The position numbers and the translations under genes are program-made. The notes beneath the pieces were generated by a model that had not been told where the DNA came from, did no database searches, and was given only the letters and a program-made list of their open reading frames with translations. This document shows positions 1-5,434 of a stretch of 5,434 bases of DNA, one piece after another. The stretch is from Acetobacteraceae bacterium (GTDB taxonomy: Bacteria; Pseudomonadota; Alphaproteobacteria; Acetobacterales; Acetobacteraceae), in assembly GCA_003164305.1 (NCBI GenBank), contig PLSZ01000415.1:1-5434 (forward strand), given 5' to 3'. How positions within the stretch are numbered: position 1 is the stretch's first letter; each line of letters opens with the position of its first letter.

Positions 1-992
1 CGCATGTCGTCGGTCTCCGGCTTGAACGTCAGGCCGAGCACCGCGATCGTCTTGCCGCGCACCGAGCCGCCGCACGCGTTGATCACGCGCATCGCCATGC
101 CGGACTTGCGGGCGTCGTTGACCAGGACCGTCGCCTCCACGAGGCGGGACGGCGCGCCGTGGTCCTGCGCGGTGCGTACCAGAGCCAGCGTGTCCTTCGG
201 AAAACACGACCCGCCATAGCCGGGACCGGGATGCAGGAACTTGCGGCCGATGCGGCCGTCCAGCCCGATCCCGCGAGCGACGTCGTGCACGTCGGCACCG
301 ACTTTCTCGCACAGATCGGCCATTTCGTTGATGAAGGTGACCTTCATCGCCAGGAACGCGTTGCCGGCGTATTTGGTCAGCTCCGCCGTTTCGATGCCGG
401 TATGCAGGATCGGCGTCTCGATCAGGTTGAGCGGCCGGTACAATTGGTTCAGCACCTCCCGCGCGCGGTCGGTTTCGGAGCCGATCACCACGCGGTCGGG
501 ACGCATGAAGTCGGTGATGGCGTTGCCTTCGCGCAGGAACTCCGGATTGGAGGCGACGTCGATTTCCAGGTCGGGCCGCGCCGAGGCGACGATTTCCTTG
601 ATCCGCCGCCCGGTTCCGACCGGCACCGTCGACTTGGTGACGATCACCGTGGGGACGGTCAGCGCGCGGGCGACCTGTTCCACCGCCGCGTAGACATAGG
701 TCAGGTCGGCGTGGCCGTCGCCACGCCGCGTGGGGGTGCCGACGGCGATGAACACGGCCTCGGCGTTTTGCACACCCTCAGTCAGGTCGCCGGTGAAGGC
801 CAGGCGGCCGGCGGCGACATTCTCATTGACCAGTTTCTCCAGACCAGGCTCGTAGATCGGCATTTTGCCCATCCGCAGCGCGGCGAGCTTCGCCGGGTCG
901 GCCTCGACAACGACCACATCCGTGCCGAATTCCGCGAAGCAGGCGCCGGACACGAGGCCGACATAGCCGCCACCAATCATCGTAATGCGCAC
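1..992 (-). CDS. ugd: UDP-glucose 6-dehydrogenase, partial (C-terminus beyond window edge)
   Basis: This enzyme oxidises UDP-glucose to UDP-glucuronate with two NAD+ in the cytoplasm, feeding capsule, exopolysaccharide or LPS synthesis. The minus-strand frame is open from 992 to the window edge, giving 330 residues; bacterial members are usually about 435. Seen: an N-terminal Rossmann motif GGGYVG (residues 7-12); KSTVPVGT (120-127); NPEFLREG (149-156), with the glutamates expected at the active site; ELTKYAGNAF (204-213), with the family lysine (207) and asparagine (211); and GYGGSCFPKD (258-267), with the catalytic cysteine at 263 and aspartate at 267. All key residues visible are intact. 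The start is a GTG giving VRITMIGGGYVG, which matches the usual family N-terminus, with AAGGA nine bases upstream; an ATG four codons later would begin inside the first beta strand. It follows the DUF1275 gene in the same direction after 101 bp. The nucleotide-sugar dehydrogenase family is very secure; UDP-glucose rather than another sugar is inferred from overall similarity. Confidence 0.95.
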   Translation of the reverse strand, partial: MRITMIGGGYVGLVSGACFAEFGTDVVVVEADPAKLAALRMGKMPIYEPGLEKLVNENVAAGRLAFTGDLTEGVQNAEAVFIAVGTPTRRGDGHADLTYVYAAVEQVARALTVPTVIVTKSTVPVGTGRRIKEIVASARPDLEIDVASNPEFLREGNAITDFMRPDRVVIGSETDRAREVLNQLYRPLNLIETPILHTGIETAELTKYAGNAFLAMKVTFINEMADLCEKVGADVHDVARGIGLDGRIGRKFLHPGPGYGGSCFPKDTLALVRTAQDHGAPSRLVEATVLVNDARKSGMAMRVINACGGSVRGKTIAVLGLTFKPETDDM

Positions 993-1001
993 GAGGGAGA
1001 A

Positions 1002-1006
1002 TCCTT
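1002..1006 (-). promoter_or_regulatory. Ribosome binding site of the UDP-glucose dehydrogenase gene
   Basis: The minus strand reads AAGGA here, nine bases before the GTG at 992. It supports the GTG over the ATG at 980, which would remove four residues of the conserved N-terminus. Confidence 0.55.
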
Positions 1007-1093
1007 TTCGCGAGGGCGGCCGAGGTTATGCACAGGTCGGGGGCGGGATTCCACCGTTTGCTGGCGCCTCGTTGGCGATGGGTCCGGGCTGGG

Positions 1094-1762
1094 TCAGTCG
1101 GTGATCCGGACGATGGCGGCGACGGCGCCGGTGGCGACCGGCACGGCGAGGCACCAAAAGCCGATCCAGCCATAGAGCACGGCGGCGAGCGCGCACCCGG
1201 CGGCGAACGCGAGGATGCCGGTCAGGGTGCGGGACAGCCGGAGCCGGATCGCCGCGGCGTTGCCTCCCGCGACGCCGCTGAGCAGGTCGACCGCGTCGAG
1301 CGTCGCCTGCGTCGTGTTGCCGGTCATCAGGGTCGTGGGCGGCAGCGCGGCGAAGTGGACGCGGTGGACGGCGTTCTGAATCGCCATGGCGGCGATGGCG
1401 GCGAAGCCGGTCAGCAGCGCGATCGGGGAGTCGCTGTCGGGGAAGGGGCCGAACCGCACCGCCAGCACGAAGAACGCGAGCAACAGGGCGACTTTCACGC
1501 AGAGCAGGATTTTCAGATCGGGCCATTGCCGCGCGCGCATGGCGGCGCCGATCAGGCGGGCGAGCGCGACGATGACGATGAACTCGGGCAGCGCGATGAG
1601 CTTCGCGGTGATGCCGTGGGTGCCGAACACCAGGGCATAGCCGGCGGTGACGAAGTTGCCGGTCACGTGCGCGGTGAACAGGCCCTGCAGGCCGAGGAAG
1701 CCCGCGGTATCCACATAGCCGCCGTTGAAGCTGAGCAGGGTGACGATGAAATGGCGCTTCAT
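1094..1762 (-). CDS. YoaK/DUF1275 family multi-pass membrane protein
   Basis: This is a 222-residue inner-membrane protein of unknown biochemical function. It is recognised as YoaK/DUF1275 by the N-terminal signature GGYVDTAGFLGLQGLFTAHV (14-33), followed at once by TGNFV (34-38), and by a second similar signature, TTLMTGNTTQ (143-152), as in the family's internal two-part pattern. Hydrophobic stretches suggest about six or seven membrane segments, near residues 8-24, 30-48, 58-75, 84-103, 113-133, 180-199 and 201-219. Arginine and lysine cluster in the short loops around 76-84 and 173-178. The length is typical. The ATG start at 1762 has no good Shine-Dalgarno sequence, so initiation is probably weak or leaderless, but no other in-frame start gives a better N-terminus. 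It is divergent from the hydrolase gene and lies 101 bp upstream of the UDP-glucose dehydrogenase on the same strand, so the two could be co-transcribed. I see nothing tying its function to either neighbour. Confidence 0.88.
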   Translation of the reverse strand: MKRHFIVTLLSFNGGYVDTAGFLGLQGLFTAHVTGNFVTAGYALVFGTHGITAKLIALPEFIVIVALARLIGAAMRARQWPDLKILLCVKVALLLAFFVLAVRFGPFPDSDSPIALLTGFAAIAAMAIQNAVHRVHFAALPPTTLMTGNTTQATLDAVDLLSGVAGGNAAAIRLRLSRTLTGILAFAAGCALAAVLYGWIGFWCLAVPVATGAVAAIVRITD

Positions 1763-1863
1763 GGCGGGAGGGTGCCGGTTGGGGGTCGGCGGCGCAATGT
1801 TTCATGCGTGGAGTGTGGGGGCGCATTGTGATGGTGGGACAGCTGGATCGACGATAGGTTCCG

Positions 1864-1893
1864 GCCGGTGCCGGTGCCGGTGCCGGTGCCGGC
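1864..1893. repeat. GCCGGT hexanucleotide tandem repeat
   Basis: Four perfect GCCGGT units (1864-1887) are followed by one GCCGGC unit and a degraded continuation (GCCAGC). It lies about 120 bp before the hydrolase start and about 100 bp before the DUF1275 start on the other strand. Such short tandem repeats can change copy number by slippage. Here a change would alter promoter spacing, not a reading frame. Confidence 0.8.
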
Positions 1894-1999
1894 GCCAGCG
1901 CGGACTCCCCGCCGGAATCCATGGCGACCTCGCCACCGCGACCAGGCTTGAGGCATCGCTCCGCTTCCGGCAAACCGGCCATCACGCCAAAGCCCGACC

Positions 2000-2003
2000 G
2001 GAG
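2000..2003 (+). promoter_or_regulatory. Ribosome binding site of the hydrolase gene
   Basis: GGAG sits ten bases before the ATG at 2014. It favours that start over an in-frame ATG at 1921, which would add 31 residues of proline- and arginine-rich sequence that the family lacks. Confidence 0.5.
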
Positions 2004-2013
2004 ACCCCCCCGC

Positions 2014-3021
2014 ATGACCGAAGACGACACCATCATCGCCCGCCGCGACGGCCGGGTCGGGCGCGTCCTGATCAACCGCCCGAAGGCTCTGAACGCGCTG
2101 ACATTGGACATGGTCCGCGGTTTCACCCAGGCGCTGCGGACCTTCCACGACGATCCGCACGTGCACGCCGTGGTGATCGAGGGCGCCGGCGACCGCGCGT
2201 TCTGCGCCGGCGGTGACATCCGCGCCCTGCGTGACGGCCAGTTATCCGGCGACCGCACCGACGTGGAGGCATTCTTCCGCGAGGAATACGACCTCAACTT
2301 CATGATCGCGACTTACGCGAAACCGTACATCGCGCTGATCGACGGCATCTGCATGGGCGGCGGGATCGGCGTCTCGGTGCACGGACCGCATCGCGTGGCG
2401 ACCGAGCACGCGATGTTCGCCATGCCGGAAACCGCGATCGGCTTTTTCCCCGATATCGGCGGCACGTTCTTTTTGCCTCGGCTGCCGGGTCAGTTGGGCG
2501 TTTATCTGGGCCTGACCGGACTGCGCACGACCGGAGTGGACGCGGTGCACGCCGGCTTCGCCACGCATTTCGTTTCGCGCGCGCGCCTACCGGCGTTGTC
2601 GGCGGCGCTGGCGGAGATCGGGGTCGCGGCGCTGGCGCGGTTCGCGGAGCCGCTGCCGCCGCACTCGCTGGAAGCGCATCTGGCCGCGATTGATCATTGT
2701 TTCTCCGCCGATACGGTTGGTGAGATCGTCGCCCGCCTGGAGCGAGAGACCGGCGACTGGGCCGCGACGGCTTTGAAGGCGATGCGCACGGTGTCGCCCA
2801 CCGCGCTGGCCTTCACGCTGGAGGCGTTCCGGCACGGCGCCGACATGACCTTAAGGCGGACCCTCGACGCGGAGTTTCTGCTGACGCGGACGACGATGGC
2901 GTATCCCGATTTCGCCGAGGGCGTGCGCGCGATGGTGGTGGACAAGGACCGGCAACCAAAGTGGCGACCGGCGCGGATCGAGGACATCGATCAAAGCGTG
3001 GTCGACGCGATGTTCCGGTGA
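2014..3021 (+). CDS. 3-hydroxyisobutyryl-CoA hydrolase (enoyl-CoA hydratase/isomerase superfamily)
   Basis: This enzyme hydrolyses 3-hydroxyisobutyryl-CoA to 3-hydroxyisobutyrate and CoA in cytoplasmic valine catabolism. The 335-residue product is clearly longer than the roughly 260 residues of an ordinary crotonase and fits the hydrolase branch. Seen: the NRPKALNALTLDM start of the crotonase fold (21-33); the oxyanion-hole segment GDRAFCAGGDI (59-69); DGICMGGGIGVSVHG (110-124); and MPETAIGFFPDIGG (137-150). The last holds a glutamate (139) and an aspartate (147) in the spacing expected of the catalytic acids. The tail has the branch's hallmark, with YPDFAEGVRAMVVDKD (297-312) followed by a P-W-P stretch. 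ATG 2014 was chosen for its upstream GGAG and family-like N-terminus. It stands alone on the plus strand, with no other valine-pathway gene in view; the next gene, a kinase, begins more than 140 bp later. The hydrolase rather than hydratase assignment rests on the conserved C-terminal region; activity on related beta-hydroxyacyl-CoAs cannot be excluded. Confidence 0.92.
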   Translation: MTEDDTIIARRDGRVGRVLINRPKALNALTLDMVRGFTQALRTFHDDPHVHAVVIEGAGDRAFCAGGDIRALRDGQLSGDRTDVEAFFREEYDLNFMIATYAKPYIALIDGICMGGGIGVSVHGPHRVATEHAMFAMPETAIGFFPDIGGTFFLPRLPGQLGVYLGLTGLRTTGVDAVHAGFATHFVSRARLPALSAALAEIGVAALARFAEPLPPHSLEAHLAAIDHCFSADTVGEIVARLERETGDWAATALKAMRTVSPTALAFTLEAFRHGADMTLRRTLDAEFLLTRTTMAYPDFAEGVRAMVVDKDRQPKWRPARIEDIDQSVVDAMFR

Positions 3022-3044
3022 ACGCCGTGAGCATGTCCTGGTTA

Positions 3045-3064
3045 TTATTTTGGTGCCAAAATAA
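3045..3064. repeat. AT-rich perfect palindrome, possible operator
   Basis: TTATTTTGG and CCAAAATAA are exact reverse complements separated by TG, and an A-run continues to 3069. In such a GC-rich setting the AT richness is conspicuous. On the plus strand the stem is followed by A and not T. On the minus strand the T-run precedes the stem and is not on its 3' side. Neither arrangement is a standard intrinsic terminator. Two-fold symmetry, short spacing and a place upstream of the kinase gene suggest a binding site for a dimeric regulator; its identity is not recognisable. Confidence 0.5.
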
Positions 3065-3229
3065 AAAAACGCGCGACTGAATTCTTCTGAGGCGTGCCCA
3101 TTGCGCTGAACCGGACCGTCGCGATCGACCGTCTCGCTTAAGGATGGGTTTCACCGGCCGGCGATGCGCCCGCGACAGCCTCGTTGCACCCGGGTTCTCA
3201 CGACATTAGAAACCAGGTCGACCCAAAAC

Positions 3230-3236
3230 GGAGGAG
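3230..3236 (+). promoter_or_regulatory. Strong Shine-Dalgarno sequence deciding the kinase start
   Basis: GGAGGAG is the best ribosome-binding match in the window. Its GGAGG core lies four bases before an in-frame TTG (3239), which is tight but usable. It is 25 bases or more from the ATG at 3260, which is too far, and downstream of the ATG at 3164, which has no such site. Confidence 0.5.
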
Positions 3237-3238
3237 CC

Positions 3239-5299
3239 TTGCGAAGCGTTCTGGCCCATATGCTGAAAGCCGCGGGCGGGCGATGGCGTCCCGCGGCGAA
3301 TGCCGGCTCCGGTCTGGGCCACGATGGGTTCGAACCCCTCGGCGCGGCGTTCGAGCAGGCGGGTCTCGGGCTCTCGCTGGTCGCCCTGGATGGGACCGTG
3401 CGAAGCGTCAACGACCGGCTGTGCGCGATCACTGGGTGCAGCCGGGAGCAATTGCTCCAGCCGGGCTGGTTCGAGGCGATTACCCATCCGGACGATTTGG
3501 CCGCCGACCAGGAGCGCCGAAGGTCGTTGCTCGCTGGCACCATCGAAGGGTTCGCGACCACGAAACGTTACATCCGTCAGGACGGAGAGGTGGTCTGGGT
3601 CAGGTTCACCGGCTCCCTGCTGCGCGACGCCAACGGCCGGCCGGAGCGCCATCTGCGGATTATCGAGGATATCACCGATCGCAAACGCATCGAAACCGCG
3701 CTCGCGGAAAGCGAGGAGCGGCTGCGGCTGGCGCTGGAAGCGGCGGGGATGGGCGTGCGGGAGCTGGATCTGGTCACCGACCTCGCGTTCTCCACGCCCG
3801 AGGCGGAGAAGATCTTCGGCCGCGACGATGAGCGCGACAAGAGCTTTGCGAAATGGTTTTCCAACGTGCATCCCGAGGATCAGCCGAAGATCCGCGCCAG
3901 TTGGGAGCGTGCTTTGGCGGCTCCGGGCAACGATATACAGCATGAATACCGGTTTCGCCGGCCGGATGGCGAATGGCGCTGGATTGGCGCCCATGCGCGC
4001 CTGGATTTCAAGGATGGCCATCCGGTGCGCACCATCGGCGTGATCCAGGACATTACCGCGCGCAAGGAGATCGAACTCGCGTTGCGCGGCCTGACCGAAA
4101 CCCTGGAAGCCCGGGTGCGCGAGGAAATCGCGGCGCGGGAGACCGCGCAAGCCCGCGCGGCGCAGGCGGAGCGGCTACAGGCTCTGGGTCAACTGGCGGG
4201 CGGCATCGCGCATGATTTCAACAACGTCCTGCAGGCGGTGATGGGCGCGCTGCGGCTGATCGAACGCCGCCCAGAGGATGAGGAGGGCGTCCGGCGGCTG
4301 GCGCAACTCGCCAGTGGCGCGGTTGAGCGCGGCACCTCCATCACCCGCCGCCTGCTGACCCTGGGGCAGCGCGGCGAACTGGCCGCCGAGCCGGTGGATG
4401 TGGCGGAGTTGCTGCACGAGCTGGGGGAGATCCTGACCCACACCCTCGGCGCCACCATCGAGGTCAGGCTGCATCTGGGCCCGGAGCTTCGTCCCTTGCT
4501 GGCCGACCGCGGGCAGTTGGAGACGGTGCTGGTCAACCTTGCCACCAACGGACGTGACGCGATGCCGAACGGCGGCGCTTTGACCCTGTCCGCCGCGCCG
4601 GAGACAGTGACCGCGCCGCATCCGGCCAGGCTCGCGTCCGGGCACTACGTAAGGCTCACGGTCACCGACGCGGGGGAAGGGATGGACGCCGCGACCTTGG
4701 CGCGCGCGCGGGAGCCGTTCTTCACGACCAAGCGCCCCGGCTCCGGCACCGGTCTTGGGCTGGCGATGGCACAGGGGTTCGCGGAGCAATCGGGAGGCGC
4801 GCTGGCGGTCGAAAGCGCGGTGGGCCGGGGCACGACGGTGACGTTGTGGCTGCCCGAGGCGGCCGCTGACCGGAGCGCGGTGTCCACGACGGCGGCCTTA
4901 TCCGGTCCGGCGGCGGACGCTCGGATCCTACTGGTCGATGATGAGGCGGTGATCCGGGAGGTGCTGGCGCGGCAACTGGAGGATGCCGGCTTTGAGGTGT
5001 TGGTGGCGGCGAGTGGTTCGGAGGCGCTGGCTTTGGCTGAGACCATGACGGTGGATGCGGTGGTCACCGATTTGTCGATGTCCGGGGTGGATGGTTTGTC
5101 GGTGATCCGTGGGCTTCAGGCGCGCAGCCCAGGATTGCCGGCGGTGTTGCTGACGGGGTACGCGGGGGACGAGACGGCGTTGGCGTTGAGTGGCGCCATG
5201 AGCGGTACGTTCTCGCTGTTGCGCAAGCCGGTGAGCGAGGTACAACTGCTGGATCGGCTGAACGCTCTGCTGGCGGCGCGGCGGGCGGTGAGCCGGTAG
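3239..5299 (+). CDS. Hybrid sensor histidine kinase, PAS-PAS-HisKA-HATPase-REC
   Basis: This is a cytoplasmic signalling kinase that autophosphorylates on histidine and can pass phosphate to its own receiver. From TTG 3239 it has 686 residues. The first PAS/PAC domain spans about 30-150, ending in IIEDITDRKRIE, and the second about 156-277, ending in VIQDITARKEIE. A charged helical, probably coiled-coil linker follows (276-312). The HisKA motif GGIAHDFNN carries the phospho-acceptor His325. The HATPase domain shows an N box (NLATNGRDAM, Asn437), a G1 box (DAGEGM, Asp477), EPFFTTK and the G2 loop GSGTGLGL (501-508). The receiver (562-683) has acidic Asp567-Asp568, phospho-acceptor Asp611, Thr639 and Lys663, all intact. 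There are no membrane segments, LOV cysteine motif or DNA-binding domain, so the PAS ligand is unknown. The frame opens at ATG 3164, but codons 3164-3238 include TTA, AGG and paired GGA, unlike the rest, and only TTG 3239 has a strong ribosome site; ATG 3260 is a third option. No partner regulator or Hpt protein is in view. Confidence 0.93.
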   Translation: MRSVLAHMLKAAGGRWRPAANAGSGLGHDGFEPLGAAFEQAGLGLSLVALDGTVRSVNDRLCAITGCSREQLLQPGWFEAITHPDDLAADQERRRSLLAGTIEGFATTKRYIRQDGEVVWVRFTGSLLRDANGRPERHLRIIEDITDRKRIETALAESEERLRLALEAAGMGVRELDLVTDLAFSTPEAEKIFGRDDERDKSFAKWFSNVHPEDQPKIRASWERALAAPGNDIQHEYRFRRPDGEWRWIGAHARLDFKDGHPVRTIGVIQDITARKEIELALRGLTETLEARVREEIAARETAQARAAQAERLQALGQLAGGIAHDFNNVLQAVMGALRLIERRPEDEEGVRRLAQLASGAVERGTSITRRLLTLGQRGELAAEPVDVAELLHELGEILTHTLGATIEVRLHLGPELRPLLADRGQLETVLVNLATNGRDAMPNGGALTLSAAPETVTAPHPARLASGHYVRLTVTDAGEGMDAATLARAREPFFTTKRPGSGTGLGLAMAQGFAEQSGGALAVESAVGRGTTVTLWLPEAAADRSAVSTTAALSGPAADARILLVDDEAVIREVLARQLEDAGFEVLVAASGSEALALAETMTVDAVVTDLSMSGVDGLSVIRGLQARSPGLPAVLLTGYAGDETALALSGAMSGTFSLLRKPVSEVQLLDRLNALLAARRAVSR

Positions 5300-5302
5300 G
5301 CG

Positions 5303-5367
5303 CCGGGCTTCGCCCCGGACCCCGACCGTGGGCTTTGCCCCTGAAGCCTACCCTTCGGGTCAAGCCC
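5303..5367. repeat. GC-rich multi-hairpin extragenic repeat after the kinase gene
   Basis: Starting four bases after the kinase stop are three successive small hairpins: CCGGG/CCCGG (5303-5307 with 5314-5318), GGGC/GCCC (5330-5333 with 5337-5340) and ACCC/GGGT (5350-5353 with 5357-5360). GGGCTT at 5330 can alternatively pair with AAGCCC at 5362-5367. The pattern resembles extragenic GC-rich palindromic repeats common between genes in GC-rich alphaproteobacteria. It may slow or end transcription of the kinase gene, but it has no T-tract, so it is not a standard intrinsic terminator. The remainder to 5434 shows no credible gene start. Confidence 0.6.
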
Positions 5368-5434
5368 CAGGGCAGGCGCAGGGCGAGGCCCCATAGGCGC
5401 TAAAATCGTACGGAAAGCGAGCTCGAGCCCTCCA

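Larger units (their letters stand above)
1763..2013. other. Divergent intergenic region
   Basis: This 251-bp spacer separates the minus-strand DUF1275 gene from the plus-strand hydrolase gene, so promoters for both should lie within it. I found no clear sigma-70 -35/-10 pair on either strand. It holds a 10-bp direct repeat with one mismatch (1791-1800 and 1820-1829) and a GCCGGT tandem repeat. Open frames across it are of low complexity (Ala-Pro and Gly-Thr runs) and are not credible genes. Confidence 0.6.
3022..3238. other. Intergenic spacer before the kinase gene
   Basis: If the kinase begins at TTG 3239, this 217-bp stretch is non-coding. It opens with an AT-rich island holding a palindrome and an A-run (3041-3069), followed by ordinary GC-rich sequence. 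I see no U-tract terminator for the hydrolase gene and no clear promoter for the kinase. A 21-codon frame at 3144-3209 has no usable ribosome binding site and is probably chance. Confidence 0.5.

Noticed and set aside
159..1175. Long plus-strand open frame (338 codons) opposite the UDP-glucose dehydrogenase gene
   Set aside because: It is antisense to a well-conserved enzyme, has biased Arg/Gly/Asp composition and no recognisable domain. It is the expected by-product of high GC at third codon positions.
1026..2303. Long minus-strand open frame (425 codons) spanning the DUF1275 gene and the start of the hydrolase gene
   Set aside because: It overlaps two better-supported genes in other frames, has low-complexity Ala-Pro runs from the tandem repeat and long Arg/Pro-rich stretches, and shows no domain.
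3040..3060. Possible sigma-54 promoter on the minus strand, since TGGCAC occurs within the palindrome
   Set aside because: The required TTGC element at the correct spacing is missing (the sequence there is AT-only), and the gene it would drive lies on no minus-strand CDS nearby.
3045..3069. AT-rich palindrome as an intrinsic terminator of the hydrolase gene
   Set aside because: The stem is AT-rich and is followed by A's on the plus strand. On the minus strand the T-run is 5' of the stem, so the order is wrong both ways.
3144..3209. 21-codon leader peptide frame before the kinase gene
   Set aside because: Its only purine-rich upstream bases directly abut the ATG, leaving no room for ribosome binding, and its composition is not informative.
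3206..4150. Minus-strand open frame (314 codons) opposite the kinase PAS region
   Set aside because: It is antisense to clear PAS domains, with no recognisable motif and no ribosome site; a GC-driven shadow frame.
5401..5406. TAAAAT as a -10 promoter element near the right edge
   Set aside because: No matching -35 element lies at a suitable distance upstream, and only 28 bases follow, so no target gene can be seen.

Overview
This is a GC-rich (by eye well over 60% G+C) chromosomal window with dense coding. It looks like an alphaproteobacterium, and gene content and the style of the GC-rich hairpin repeat after the last gene fit Acetobacteraceae/Rhodospirillales. That assignment is an inference from sequence flavour, not from a marker gene.

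Layout: (1) positions 1-992, minus strand, hold the N-terminal three quarters of a UDP-glucose 6-dehydrogenase, cut by the left window edge. (2) Positions 1094-1762, minus strand, hold a small multi-pass membrane protein of the YoaK/DUF1275 family. It lies upstream of the dehydrogenase in the same direction, across a 101-bp gap. (3) Positions 1763-2013 are a divergent intergenic region with a short GCCGGT tandem repeat and a near-perfect 10-bp direct repeat. (4) Positions 2014-3021, plus strand, encode a 3-hydroxyisobutyryl-CoA hydrolase of valine breakdown. (5) Positions 3022-3238 are a spacer containing a strikingly AT-rich perfect palindrome followed by an A-run. (6) A plus-strand gene ending at 5299 encodes a soluble hybrid sensor histidine kinase: PAS-PAS-HisKA-HATPase-REC. 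(7) Positions 5300-5434 hold several GC-rich hairpins typical of a post-gene extragenic repeat.

The genes do not form one evident pathway. The dehydrogenase supplies UDP-glucuronate for surface polysaccharide, the hydrolase belongs to branched-chain amino-acid catabolism, and the kinase is a signalling protein with no separate response regulator in view. I see no mobile element, CRISPR array, tRNA or rRNA, and no convincing new multi-gene system. The most unusual non-coding signal is the AT-rich palindrome between the hydrolase and the kinase.
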